From Lineus longissimus (taxonomy: Eukaryota; Nemertea; Pilidiophora; Heteronemertea; Lineidae), in contig NC_088310.1 in the NCBI RefSeq assembly GCF_910592395.1, positions 24,757,491 to 24,821,490 of the forward strand: DNA of 64,000 nt, in the 5' to 3' direction. Below are positions 13,154-26,737 of the stretch, piece after piece; positions within the stretch are counted from its first letter, which is position 1; each line of letters opens with the position of its first letter. The notes under the pieces were generated by a model, which worked only from the letters and a program-made list of their open reading frames with translations, did no database searches and was not told the origin of the DNA. A program made the position numbers and the translations under genes.

Positions 13154-16100
13154 GTGAGTCACTGTTGCGCCTACCACAATCTCGTGACCAAAACGTTAAA
13201 TACGTCCCTGCTCACCCACTTCTTTTCTTGTGGCCTAGAGTGATTCCTTAAAGCTTTCACTGGATCTGTTTCAGGTGGGCTCACAGGATTGGTAGGTACG
13301 AATTCACAGAGTGCATTTTATGAAAAGCTGATGCATGTTTCCAAGGCATTAGCACTTTCTGGGTAGGGTTTGTCCACAATGAATGTGTGCCAGTTTAAAT
13401 CTAGTTTGGATAAATTTGAAATTCAATATTTTCTCTTTAGAAATTGCATCCACTTCCTTCCCAAACCCCATCTTAAATTCTGAATGCTTTTCTAGTCTTG
13501 GTCAAGTTGCCATTCTTCCAGTTTCCAACCAATTATTACTTCCCCATTTTGAAATCTTTAGAAGTAAACATATGGAAATCGAATTTCTCTCATATCCAAT
13601 TTTATAGTCCTTAATTATAGTCCGGGATTATAGGAACAGCAGCAAGTTCTGTTGTTAACAAAATTCCCCATCTCTTTCATGCCCATTTTCATTTCATCAT
13701 TTATCCCTCAAATACAGGCCAACTGGGTATGCGAGAGCGATCCATATGCTGCACAATTGCCTCAGTTTTTAAGACTTGTAACCTTGGGTGTTTTCCAGCT
13801 TATTTACTGATACTTTCTTCACGTTCGGGGCTAATTTGTCTCTACCGTGTTTTAAAGAACGTGCAGGCAGTTTTCAAGATCCTATAATTTTTTTTATGGA
13901 TATGTAGAAGCATGCGATAGAGATTTTTTGTTGACACCGAGATACGGTATGTGTAATAAGTTTAATCAGTTCACCCAACTATCATCTCTAATCTTTTCGC
14001 ATGCGGTGTCTAGTGGTGTAGAAGGCACTTAACTTATGAAAGCCTTGAAAAAGATTTCAGTAGAATCATGATATTGAGATCAGCAATTCATGAGGAACGT
14101 TCGTACTTTCTTGGCTTCCACATGACTCAACAAGTGTTCAAAAAGTTTTTGGGGTTTTCTAGTCTGATATCAACTATGGTAGAGATTGTTATCTGACTTC
14201 GCACTCTAACCCTTACCTGATCTAATCTGACCCAATTGCTTGTTTTGGCCTTGGCTGTATTTCATGGCTTTGGGCTGCTTTCAGCATTTCATGCATGTCA
14301 AAGCTTATCTCTGCATTTCATTTTGTTCATGAGATGATTTGTCTCCTAGGTACTCAGGCAAAGGGCATAGTTGCTCAGTCAACGTAAGCAGTAACATTGG
14401 CGTTAGTCATAACGAAACTATTGTAAAAGAAATTTACTGAAGGAGATAAAGCTTATTTGAGCTAATGCTTACATGTTTATATCTAACGTCAATTGAGCCC
14501 AGGGCGCAGCAGCTTAAAGAAATTTGCTTTTTCATCAGATTCTAAAATATTGATCCCATCACCAGACAGCACATAGCATTCTCATCAACTGTTGACAAAG
14601 CAGTGATGTTCTACAGTAAATGTTACTTTAAAATCATTGAAATTGAAATACTCAATGAAAATCTTCATAGCTAACTCAATGAAAAAATCTCTATTTCATA
14701 TACCCTTCAAATTATATCCATCTGTGTCTCTACTACATGTACTAGACAAAGTCGTGATTCCACGCCTGAGCAGTTTAGAGAGCACTTCTGTCCTATATAC
14801 CATTAGACTGATTTCCCTGGTTGACCATCTTCCCTGTCTCTTTAGTATATTCGATCTAATGGCGTTATTAGTATTCATGTACTTCATTACTGAATTTCAC
14901 GACTTAAGCATTGTCGAGTATTGGCATCCGGATCGGGTCTTCTCTGTTTAGATTTCATCTGTTTCTAGTAAGTGTTAGGGGACGTCACTGTTGTGACTGA
15001 TAACTAGGAAAGTCACTGTCTGGATTAAGTCTGCTCTTGATACATATTAGCACGGTATCATTAGCGTACATCGCCTGGCTGATCACAACCAATTCTCTAA
15101 CCCTTTATGACTGTCCCACTTGACAGATTGCAGATAGTCATCAGTTGCGAAGTATGCAAACCCGTACCAATATTTTGTTGTGAGATTGAAGATGTGTCAG
15201 AATTGTCAGCATTTCCATAAATTTTTTATGATGTATTTGGAAATCTAGAACCCTATTGGGTCCTCTTGGGGTCGATGGTTTTCATTGCTATCCCATCCAC
15301 CTCTCCATTAGATGAAATATGCATAAACGACTTCATGACATCCGCACGCACTTCAGTAAAATACACAAACTTGTCATGAAATATGTATTGAGAACAGTTC
15401 ATGATCGAGAGCTTTGCAACTGCCTGTAGCCAAACACAGAATGTACGTTATTCCAAGTTTAGTTTTGCCCCATCCTATGTCCTTTGTTAAAAGAAACGAT
15501 ACCTAATACCTAATAAATTACCGACATGCCATACTTTTGCTTACAAGTAAGCCTTTCTTAGTATCTGAAACAGGGTAATTTATTGTTTCTCCATATGATG
15601 GCAACTTGGATAATCCTCAAGCAGATAAGCCACCTTCTTACAGCAGACAATCCCAAAGCGCCATGTCTAAGGCCAGCCAGCTCAGAATTATCCGTCAATT
15701 ATGGGGTTAACAATAATGAATCTCCTGACATTATCGTGATGGCTATCCTATCCGCTTGGGCACCTTCCATCCCGAGTAGGAGTGAGTAGCCAAGCTATCA
15801 ATCTATGAAGCTGTAAATAGATTTGCATCGCAGATTGCTACAAGTAGCGGCTACTTTGCTAATGACATGATTTGATAAGTGAAACACTCGAGGACCACGT
15901 ATACACGACATCAGCTGGTGACTTTTGTGACCTATATTGTATTTGAGACCAATAGGGGCTAATTTTAGTTTTAGAATTGAGAATACAAATTGAAAAGTTC
16001 GACACCACTGTATTTGAAGAGCAGAAACATCTTATTTCATGAATAAAGTTCGAGAAGAAAAATAAGCTAGACTCTTTGGGGATTGGAAAAGGTCAGCTGT

Positions 16101-18849
16101 CTGTCACTTTTCTTTGAGCTGACAAGATAATATACAAATGGCTTTTCGAAACTGCTAAAAACCAATTCAGTGAGTTGGTGGTGTCGTCTGGGCATTTCAC
16201 AATTGTGGTACAGGCAGTTAACAACACAAATGATCAGGTACCTAGAACATTATTCTATAAAACATTGATTGCAGCTTAGTATTGCTACATTGCACCTCCT
16301 TCCACAGTGGTTTTGGTGTCGCAATTGTAACTGCTTGGGTTGATGGAAAATATGGAAACAGTCAAAAAGCAGTCAGAATCACCTTTCAGTGCATAGCTCA
16401 AGGTGTTCTAGAATAGAATTTGATACCTCAGTATTGGCCATCTCACCAAACACTGCCTTGGTGTAGCTGTCATTTCTCAATAACCTGTGTGACCTGAAGC
16501 AATGTGCCATAACAATGTACCTCAGTTTTCTTCTCTGTTTTCTTGATTTTCGTCTTGGTTTTCTCCACCATACTAAGTAACTAGAATAGTTTATGCTCAC
16601 CAACGCACACAGACTGACATGCCGTTGCTTCAGCTATATCAATAGAAGGACTGTCACGTTTTCATTCAGTCTGTTCTTTTCTCTCGACATGCGGCATATA
16701 GATTGAGTGAAAAATACATGAGAATTAAATTCACTTTCACCGTTAGATCGATAAATATTCTAAGACTTGCGTGGACTTTTTCTGAACACTGCATGCCCTT
16801 GACTCATTTTACATTATTTCATCAGGAATTTTGATTAAATAGAGAACACTGGCACAGAGTGTCACAGAACCCCAACGGTTTTACTCCGACATTCAAGTCA
16901 TTATTGACTATTGGTATGTGGGATGATTTTTTTGAATGGCTAGATGATTAAATTTGTCGATTTCCACCAAGCTTGGAGGAAGCTTTGCCATGCAGTATGA
17001 AGAGAAATTGGCTATTCATTTGAATTTCTCCAATAGTGGGCCCTAAGTAAAGCATCTTGGTTGGTCTTTCACTGCTTTCATGAGTATGCTTTCCAACTAC
17101 ACCAGAAACTGGAAAAACAAGCCAGTCACCATCATCTCCTCATTCAGATAATGACCTTTTCAACCCAATAAATCGCCCTCCTAAATCCCGCTCAATTGAG
17201 AAACTTGCAAACATCAATTGCTTTTGATTAGATTCGTATCCTGCGGACGTTTTACGGTTGATTTCAACCGATGTCAATTTAACTTTGGGTGAAGGGAAAT
17301 TGCTTAATCGTGCTCTTGAGATTTTAAAAATAATCTTTGGTAAGAACCATACTGCTCGGGAGTTCACCTAGATCAGCCTTTGTCATCTTAGTTGCTTAAG
17401 AAACATCAGAAACCCGGTTTGCACTGCAGTTCTTTACATAGATCGTGATTATTGCTCCAGTGGTCCTAGACTGATTGTGTGACTTTTTTGCAAACAGTTT
17501 ATTGTTTTGGGGTTCTTGCCAGATTTGTGGTAAAGATATGTTTTGCATGGGTGATGAAGTAGTTGTGATATGAGGAAAACAAGTTGGCCGACCAGGGCTT
17601 TCATGTAGTGTTGAACAACAGAACATGAATGAGTATTTTTACACAGGAAATTCCAGCAGTTGAAGCAGTCTTCCCAGCAATTTCGTATCTTCGACCAGTT
17701 AATCGTGCTTTTTTGCTACCACAGTTCCGCTGGTGCTGGCACTGGTGTTCTGGTGCTAAATCGCATTAGTATCTGTTTCAGGCAAGACATTTGAAGTAGA
17801 GGAATTGCCACCTATTTGTAATTCATATTCAGCCTGCAACGGGAAATATTTGATCAAAGAAATAATTCATCTGTCTAAGCTGCAGATGTCATATAAGGTT
17901 CTTTTGATGATGTTGAGAAATATATTATTACCACTCAAAGCCTGACTGAAGATGCTTCCTATTTGCATTGGACAAGACTAGCATACCAAGCATTGGCAAG
18001 CCATTAGCTAATGAAACACACTGCCAGCAATCAGAAAGTAAATGCGAATTAGCTCATCTCTGTTTCTTTATATTCCTTTGCTTTGTGGTGGCTTGCGATG
18101 AGGCTTGGGGAGATGTACATAGCGAGCTGGATAGATACTGATTGGTGATTGTCGCTTTTAACCCCGAGCTAGACACAATATGGGAAGCTTGAGACAATGA
18201 AAACCTGTTTCTGGACTTGAACATGTTGAAAGGAGATAAGCCAGGAACCATGGTTACCATGATGATGATGATGCTAAGCCAATTTTGTTTCTGAAAACCA
18301 GGATTATTTTCATGCATTTCAATTTCATGTTTTTCATGCCAAGTGTAATTTACAAAAAAAAATGGTGCTCTTTCATTAAATCCTAAGCCATTGCTGGTGG
18401 TTTTGCTGTCTGTTTACATTTAGTTACCTCTGAACTAACCAGATTTCCATTGTCTATCCTCCATGGGTGTTCCATTGCTATCAATATCTGATCAGTTGTC
18501 ATGGAAACAATCAAATATTTCAATACATAAATGATGAGGCTGGAGGCTGGCTGAGGGTGAGCCAAGGGTCGAGCTCACGTTCGCCCCCAGTGGCACTATC
18601 GTCTCATTATTTAACTTGATCGCAAAATGATTACATCAATTTGACATTTGTCCTTGAGGGTATTGATAATGTCTTAAGACCAAAATCCCTTTCAACAAGC
18701 TATCTATTGAGCATTCCATCATGTATAACCAGGTGCACAGTTTGCAGGCTGGTAAGGTTGGATCCAAGGCATCCAGTCTCACCAAGGCCAAATTTCCTGC
18801 CTGCACTGGTATTGGTAACAATGGGTTTACACCTTAATTCTTGTAGCAT

Positions 18850-18905
18850 TATTAACTCGTAAGAGCGCTTGGCTCATAATCAGGGGTTGTGGGTTCTACT
18901 CTCGG
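18850..18905 (+). repeat. tRNA-derived SINE head, degenerate
   Basis: AGAGCGCTTGGCTCATAATC followed by GTTGTGGGTTCTACTCTC resembles elongator tRNA-Met: the end of box A, a CAT anticodon loop and box B. The 5' acceptor half is missing and box B is mutated (GGTTCTACTC), so it is not a working tRNA gene. Downstream sequence to about 19200 may be the SINE body. Confidence 0.5.
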
Positions 18906-19868
18906 TACGATTACTGCTGCTACATCTTTATGTCATTAAACAAGACACCTAACGCTAAATTGCTTGATTGAGACATCACTGAGGCTCCTTGTACCTGGCG
19001 TCTTTTGCCAGGGCAACCAGAATACCCCACTAAACAAGTGAGAAATATGAGTAGCTTGCAAGGCCATTAAGTGGGATTCTCCCCATAAACAACACCTCCA
19101 TGTGCGGGATGATGATGCATCATCATACACTTCTGCCTGTTTTTCTGAGCACAGACTCCCTCTTGAAGGGTGAAAAACAGGTATCGAATCAAATCTTGTG
19201 AATTCCACTTGGTTGGATCCATTTGAAATTTTGTCAATATCCTTTGTATGTGGCCATTTCCTTGTTCATGACTTATCTCAATGTTAATGATTTTCTATAG
19301 ATTTCCCCTCAATCTCGATACATTGATCTGAACTTGACTGACCTTTCTTTATTTCATCTCTTACTAGCCTATACTGTTTCAATGATCCTACGGCGACTAT
19401 TCTTACTAATTAGCCCAACTGTAAACCTTAACATTTTCATGGGCATTATATTATCACGTGTAATCTCGATTTGCAAAAATACAAATCACAAGAGATTTTG
19501 TTTGAGTGGAAAACACCTAAAGAAATTTCACAATCTGCCAAATGAAAATCATCAAGAAATTTATCCGAAATGGGAGAATTGCAAATATTTGATGATTTAC
19601 AGAACTCAGTTTCTTCTTTTGAACTTATCTGGTTTTAGTTTCACCTAAGATTATTCTGTCCAAGTGATTTTATATTTTGGATCGATTCGTCAAAATTCTA
19701 ATCATCTAGTTTAGTCCAAATTCTGTTCAATCAGTTGGATAAAGTGGAAAATATGACAAGACTGATAGGCAAATGCCAATCTATTTTGTGAATATCATTT
19801 TTACTTGCCTAATCCCCTGGATATCCAATTTTCGATTGATATTTAAGACCAGTTGGAAAAGAGTATAA

Positions 19869-20257
19869 AGTGGAAACCCGCTGACACGACCACTCATGGG
19901 ACCGAGGTTGAATGGTCGCGTTACTGGGGTGGTCGCGTTATAGTGAAGTTGAAAATCCGGGGACAAAATGCATGATTAGGTTTTTCTGCCAAATTGTTGA
20001 ACTTATTCATAAGTTCAAAATTCTGAAAAATATTCAAAATCAAAAAAATTTTGAGACTGATAATGTTTCTTCATTTTCAGCAGAAAAAAAAGTGAACAAA
20101 ATATTTGGACTTAAAAATGTTTTCATCCTTCAGAGTTCAATTTCAACAATAAGTTCAAAATTCTGAAAAATTTTCAAAGTCAAACAATTTTGGGGCTGAT
20201 GATGTTTCTTCATTTTTGAGCAGAAAAAAAACAAGTGAACAAAATATTTGGACTTCG
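19869..20257 (+). repeat. Dispersed repeat family R, long copy
   Basis: It starts with GTGGAAACCCGCTGACACGA, continues with ACTCATGGGACCGAGGTTGA and GGTCGCGTTA, and then has two tandem AT-rich 3' parts beginning near 20008 and 20154. It is the longest copy in the window. Confidence 0.8.
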
Positions 20258-21016
20258 AACATGAACATGAAACAGAACATTTTTGAGAAAAAAAATTGAA
20301 TTATTGCGATTTTCTAATTTTTGTCCTCAAGATTTAATGCTCAAATTTAAAATGTCTCAAATAAGATTGAAATTCAATGATGGATTATTCAACACGCTTA
20401 TGTCCTGTTGAGACAAGACGTCAACACTGGCCTTCATATGTCGTAAAATTGGATTTTCCAAATCCCTTGAGCATGTTTAACATATGAAAACTTAGTGTTT
20501 CTCTCCTTTCCAATGTATATCATTAGTGTATCTTAGTGTATCCTGTCAAAATGGATTACCGGTACTTGATTGGTCACAGAATGTGCACCGTTCCATGTTG
20601 TAAGCCTTGCAATTTCATGATTACTCATGGCTTCTCGCACAGGCAACAGTACAAGCTTAGCCACTTTGAAGAAAAAGCCGATCGGGCAGTATTTGAATAA
20701 CTGACTGGTTTTTACTCCGATTATTGGAAAGCAATCAGAATAATATGGTAATGGATGAGAAAAGCTTTGCAGCTGAACCCAATTTTTGTGTCGATAGAAC
20801 AATTTAACTGCTACACTGCTTGTAGCTGAGAGCTGATCTTGCTTATGGTTCATAGCAAAGTGGTTAGAAGTTTTTTGTGAACAGAACTGATGAAAGGCTT
20901 TGGAAACCCTCTGTAAGAAAATGTGACTAAACAGTTTCCGTGTTATCACTGACTGCTCCTTGAGGCCACCAGATTTGTAATCAGAGCATGCCAATGATTA
21001 CTATGCAATGATTATC

Positions 21017-21070
21017 AAAGAATATTTAACTTTAATAGTAACATGAAAGAATATTTAACTTTAATAGTAA
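21017..21070. repeat. Short perfect tandem duplication, 25 bp at 29-bp period
   Basis: AAAGAATATTTAACTTTAAT plus AGTAA occurs at 21017-21041 and again, without mismatch, at 21046-21070. The identity suggests a recent duplication. Confidence 0.85.
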
Positions 21071-22502
21071 TCGAATATGCTTTAGAAAACAGATTTATCC
21101 TACTGTCACATAGAATTTGAAATCTGATATGATGAAAAGTTGTGAATTAAAGATATATTATCACTTCATCATGGGGGACATTCCAGCAGCTGAGTTTGGA
21201 GAAAAAACAGTTGGTTTTCGATGTATATAGAAATAAGTAGTGATTAGAGGCATTGTGTATTTCTGTTTTCCTGATCCACCAGTCAATACAATGAACAAGT
21301 ATACTTCTGTATCAACAAAATGCATTTTTTGTTGAATTCTTTTCCAATCCGCACAGTAGTAGCCTCCTCATCATTTAGGTCATTGTCTCCTTCATGTTTA
21401 CTCCCACTAACAACACCTCACATCTCACCTTTTAGTGCTAACAAACAGCCACAGTCACCTAATACAGTTAGCTGAGCTGCCATAAAGATGCATGTGGCAA
21501 GCCAGATAAGTCGTTTCACAGCTACAGCTTCTGGCCATGCATCCATTGGACAGAAATGTCGATACTATTGACCAGTGGGTGGATCATCAGTCAATCCGCT
21601 TGGGGCCGAAGAAAAACGGTCGGTAGTGGATCGAAAAATTAACGCTGCCGGCAAATCGTGATAAATAATATTATGTGTTGGATTAGGGACCTTTACCTTT
21701 AAACAGTATGATTGATGGAAATGACTTTCTATATGATTGAAAAAATATCAGCCACACCCATGCTATTGTAAATGTCTTAAGATGTGCAAGATTTCAAGAT
21801 GAATCACATCGAGCATTTTTTTGTGGTGTCCTACACCATGGTTGCAATTGGCAGAAATTGAAACAAATTTTCAGATTTTGGACCCGACTATGCAAGCAGA
21901 TTGATTAATAACTGAGCTACAAAACAAGCCATATCAAGGAATCCACTACTCACCGGATGCAAACCCTGGAAATTTTGTTCGAACTTCTGCCGATTGTGGT
22001 GCTGATTCAAACTCCTCAAAGGTTTATTACAAGGCGATATATTATGGGCATTCTTCTACTAATTCAATTTATTGCTTTATGTTTTTTCACTGTTAATTAA
22101 CTGTACTTTGCCAGCTGTGTCTTGCCAGTGTCTTCTTGCCTGATGGAAAGTGATGCGGAGTCTTGATAATGAACACTGTCTGCTCATCCAATATACTCTT
22201 AACATCCTGCAGTGCTACAAGAATGTTTCAGTGACAATTCTCCACAAGCAATATTGATCGTCCCCAGTGTTGTATATAAAAGCAATGAGAGACCATTTAC
22301 AAGATGGCCGAGAGAGCGTTCATAATTCCAGCACGGTCAGCCGTCTATAACAATTTATGAGTCGCATTCAATTGGGGGGCATTATTTCACATCGGGGCAT
22401 AGCTCATTAATAACTGACAAATATAGTATCGCAAATTCCTTCGCACACCCCAAATAGGAAGTTGAAATGACAGTTTTGTAGCCTTCATTAAGGGAGAGTT
22501 CT

Positions 22503-22516
22503 GTTACCATGGTAAC
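22503..22516. promoter_or_regulatory. Palindromic X-box (RFX-type) site
   Basis: GTTACCATGGTAAC is a perfect 14-bp palindrome fitting the RFX consensus GTNRCC-N(0-3)-RGYAAC. It lies about 4.1 kb upstream of the EGF3 exon. Function is inferred from the motif only; such sites can occur by chance. Confidence 0.35.
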
Positions 22517-23567
22517 CCGTTCTACTTAAGGATGGTGTCCATGTTCTCAAGTGGTGTTTAGCAGACTGTTTCGAGACTGGAGTTGATGTTTTTGCGGGTC
22601 GAGAAATGATATTGCCACGATTCTTGGCAACATTTGCCGGCTTTACGGAGCAATAATTGCCACTTGATGTCCGATCAGACGTGATACTCAGTGATAAATG
22701 TTTAACCCCTAATGGGTTGATCTGGGATTTAGGAGAAATCCTTCAAAGCACTTGTGCTGCTGAATTGCTGACTTGAAGCCCCAAATATTTTGATTTTCCA
22801 AAATCCAAGTTGTTAAACTGCTTTGGGTGCTTGGTACATTAGGCTTTCATCTTCCATCATCCCCAAACAATGCTTCAAGATGGTTATCTATTTCTGTGAC
22901 AATCCAATAAAATTGAAAGGAAATAAAATCCGTTTTTGAGCGAGGAAGTTCGTGGCAGATGGATAAGAAGTTTGTTAGAGCAATTCCACCTAATCTCCCT
23001 CGGATGCTCTACCATTTTCATTTCCTGAGTTGCTGGAGTGGTGAAGGTTTGCAATGAAAACACCCTTGAACGTGGCTGTTCTGCTGACAACCTTTAGACA
23101 AACTTGATTGAAAAATGTGTTGCTTGTCTTCTGTATCTGCAGGTATAAAGGCCGAAAACCTTTGTTTTCATCGTATTTTTTTGTGCCATATGAGTTAGTA
23201 GAAATAAGTGTTGCTGTACAGTATTAACAGGTAACTTCATTGTGGTAATAATCAACCTATAGAGTACAACTACAGTAATCTTTTTACACAACAGCAATGT
23301 TGAAATTGATATTCAGTGCTCATCATAGTTTCCAAGACAGATAACTTCCTTGAGAGTGTCCACTTCCATGGTTCAGAGAGTTCCTGTCACTGAGCAGCGT
23401 AATTGTTAGTATCATCATCCATGTCCCTGTGACCAAACCAGGTGCCGCTGATTGGACCACTCAGAGCCTGTATGTCCAGGCGTAATTCTCATTACACTAC
23501 ACTGATTGAGAGACTGATGCTGGTGCTTTCATCTTGCTAGCAATCCTCTCCAGTTTGGCTGCTCTTT

Positions 23568-23639
23568 GCTCTAGAATAAATGGCCTTGTGATTGGTCTTT
23601 ACTCTAGAATAAATTAATGGCCTGGTGTATTGGTCTTTC
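23568..23639. repeat. Two-unit tandem duplication, about 36 bp
   Basis: CTCTAGAATAAA, then ATGGCCT, then ATTGGTCTTT is repeated once with a small insertion (TTA) in the second unit. Confidence 0.75.
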
Positions 23640-25468
23640 AGCCTCTATGAGATTGGTGTGATTATCCTTTTATTTGCCATGATGAGTTAGGGGATGTGCT
23701 GATCCCATGTTGACCATTTCTCCTTCCGTCTCTTTGCTTTTGTTAATTTCAGCAAGTCTTTGAGTGTCAGCTAGCACTGGTTCACTTGTTCATCATGTCT
23801 CTAAGGTCTGCTAGTCTTTGGTCTGACAAAATCACCTCTTTATCATTAGGGGTTTTCAACCTGTTATTATTGGTCAGTCTGGAGTTTGATTACAGTCATT
23901 GTAGAGTGAAAGATGGCCAGGAAGTTCTTTCATCCTTCCAAGTAAACATGATAGTGCAATTCTAATTAATCAATTTAGCAACTGAGAGTTATGTGGAACA
24001 GTACCAGGAAATATTGCTGGCCGTCAGTTACTCATACAGAGGAATGGTTTCATATGACATGTATGAGAAGATGCATCAGCAATGTACACAAAAATTCTTC
24101 TTTACCCTGATTTGTGGTAAGGAGAAATTAGCGGTTTTCTATTATCGATGACTCAGCAGTGATTACGAAACAAGATGTCCCAAAGTTAATTTACTAATTA
24201 AAATGCTGCTGCCAATTGGTGCATGAACAGACGGTGATGAGACAATAATCAGATTTGTGGTATTCTTCTTCAAATTGGGTTATTGATTGAAGATGAAATT
24301 CGATTTATGACGGGGTGTATTCATCTTTTGTGTCAAGCCGTGGGCTGTTAGCAACTTTTTAAGAAGTCTGAATGATAAATATTGGACAGATATCTGCTTC
24401 TATCTTATGGGCAGTTCTGTTATTCGCTTTTCTCTTACCATTCTAAAAGTTTCTTATTAGAGAAAAAAGTTTTTTTCTGAAAGAGTTCCTACTGCTTCCG
24501 TTCAGTGTCGTTTATGATATTCCAGTTATGCCTGTAGGATATTTCAGTAAAATGGTAGCCTTGAATGAATAAGCCAGTTACATTATTATTGTACAGAGGA
24601 TTTATTCCAAACTATTCAGGCTCCAGTTAATACACAATAGAAATAAGAAGTTGTTCATGAATACAGCATGCAAATGAAAATTTGAATACTCTTGAACCTC
24701 AAGCTATTCATATGTGGTTTATAGTCCTTTTGATTTTCTGAAAAACTCTCTGAAAGGTGTTCCATTATCCTTGCCATCCCTTTGTTGGATCCCTTCAATG
24801 TTTCACAACAGATTTTAACGGAGAAACTGCTTCAGTTCCTACATGTACCGCCACTTCAGATGTTGTGTTGTTTTGACATTGAAACCTTTCATTTGCTGGG
24901 AAAGAGGTATTTTGGCAATGTAATGAATATAAGTCGGACTTGGTGATGAAAGTGTGACTATCCCATTCTCCTTAGTTCGGCTAAGTCACCTTGTATTCTT
25001 TGACTAGTTTGTCCCAAATGCCTTGTGTTCCTCTCTTGGGTATTCTCCTTTCTATCAAGTGCCTCCATATGTTTCCCTTTTCCAGCCCCAGCTTGACACT
25101 CATTACCAGTCGCATCTTTCTCCCATTCAAATCATTCTATCAGCTTGGATGAACCGAATTTAGTCCTCTGAACAAGCCAGACAATATCGTATTGATCAGA
25201 GAGGTTGAGAAATAATTAGTTCTTTATCCATCTTATAGTACTTCTCTCTTTGCCTTACCATATATATAGATATCAGTCGACAATGAATGGGTTTATATCT
25301 AAACCCGGCCCTGCAGGAGAACCTTGATATTTACCTGATCTGGCTTGAGCTAAGTTTCACTGGGGATTTTCGTCAAAATAACATCAAAACTTAATTGACT
25401 CGCAATTCTCCAGTGACATTCAGCGCCATTTGTGGCCATTAGTTTTGCTGTTAGCCTTTTGCCATAAA

Positions 25469-25522
25469 GGATCAGTGGTATAGTGGTTAGAGCAACAGGC
25501 TCAGGAGGTTATGGGTTCCACT
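25469..25522 (+). repeat. tRNA-like SINE head
   Basis: TGGTATAGTGGTTAGAGCAA is a good box A, and GGTTATGGGTTCCAC is a box-B-like sequence about 30 bases later. The acceptor stem cannot be paired, so a SINE promoter is more likely than a tRNA gene. The body may run to about 25620. Confidence 0.5.
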
Positions 25523-26617
25523 TTTGAATGGATCTTCTGTTTTATCTCTGTGTCTTTGGTCAACCTGTACTTGTTTCTTGCCACCCAGGAGCCATGAAAT
25601 GGATTTAAAGTCTTAAATAGTCTACAGTGTACTTGTTTTCACAACTTCTTAAACATTTTCAACAACTTGTTTCAGCCAAATGTGCCAAATGAGGAAAAAC
25701 TCCTCTACAATTAGTCATGTTGACATGCTTCCTCAACAGCAGGTACACAGTTCTCATCTGCTAAATCCACTTTTAATACTTTGGAATGAATTGGAAAGTT
25801 GATGAGGCATTTAGTTTGATTTAAATTGGCCTGAAAGCCGCGTGATCGATGGGTGGTTCCAAAGAACAGGAAATGAAATATGCATGTGATGATTTTTTTA
25901 ACCTCGGTGTAAGTGGTTTCTTAAGCTTTCAAGAAGTCATTACGAACATGACTAATGGTGTCGTGGACCACTGCATTTCTCAGTTTTGAAGAAAAAACTT
26001 GGCACTCTGGTTGAAAGCAATATTACAATAGAGGTCCTGACACGTTTGTTCAAGGCATGCCGACTGCACTAGCAATGCCGAAAAATCATGTTTTCTGGAC
26101 AAGTTATCTTCCAATCCGGTGTCAAATTGAGTGTTCTGTGACATCAGACACATCATTACTTTGATTACAACATGTCTGACGTAACTAATGACATCACCCA
26201 TAATGTCACACAACACTTGATTTGCCGAGTGATTAGAAGTTGATTGGACAAAAACATATGCTTTTTTGGCACTATGGAGTGTCATCAAACTGGGCACTGT
26301 CATCAGGCTCTAAATGAAAGTGACAAGCCATACTAAAGTTGACATTGTCGTTGCATCCAGACTTGTCCTTCGTCTGTCAGCCATGTATACGCAATCTCAG
26401 AACTGATTAGTTTATAACAGTTCTCAGCTATTCTCATGATTGATGCAGCCATCGCATGATGATATCTAAATTTCATTAAGAAGAATTTTCTTAAACAGAT
26501 TTCTCGAGTGCACTCTTTGTCTTAGCATTTCTTGACAAAGTCCCCACTGCTGATACTTACTGACCACAAACAAATCCAATCAGCTCTTTAATCCTTTTCT
26601 CCTTTGATATCTTTCAG

Positions 26618-26737
26618 GTCCAACAACACAATGTAGTCCGGGTGCATGTGAAAATGGCGGCAATTGTGTGCAGCAATGGAATAGCTTTATCTGTGACTGT
26701 GATATGACGTCTTATTCAGGGGCAAGATGCAATGAAC
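26618..26737 (+). CDS. nrxn: Neurexin exon: third EGF-like repeat
   Basis: This 120-nt exon, phase 1 at both ends, reads [16 protein letters not shown] followed by [18 protein letters not shown] and ARCNE. Six cysteines are spaced C-4-C-5-C-8-C-1-C-8-C, a complete EGF module. It corresponds to vertebrate EGF3 (C..QGVCLQQWDGFSCDC.MTSFSG in NRXN1), the linker between LNS5 and LNS6. The acceptor is ctttcag and the donor is a consensus GTAAGT. The first two bases complete a codon started in an upstream exon; with a preceding g it would give Gly, as in vertebrates. Because the exon is symmetric, skipping it keeps the frame. Confidence 0.96.

Larger units (their letters stand above)
8457..26617 (+). 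other. Long intron or intergenic stretch before the EGF3 exon
   Basis: No LNS5 or EGF2 exon could be recognised by eye in these 18 kb, and the ORFs present are short and featureless. It contains MITE-like DNA, tandem repeats, two tRNA-derived SINE pieces, a family R copy, short duplications and an RFX-like palindrome, listed separately. If the leader exon at 8393 is real, this is its first intron; for alpha-neurexin it is internal intron. Confidence 0.55.

Noticed and set aside
15583-15789. Open frame ending near GTGAGT, considered as an upstream neurexin exon
   Set aside because: In the open frame, a stop follows directly, the acceptor is poor, and the translation has no LNS or EGF features.
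18850-18905. tRNA-Met gene
   Set aside because: The 5' half and acceptor stem are missing and box B is altered; a SINE remnant is the better reading.
20533-20994. Minus-strand open frame of 153 codons, the longest on that strand
   Set aside because: No recognisable domain, no coding-like composition and no splice or start context. Length alone is not decisive in 64 kb.
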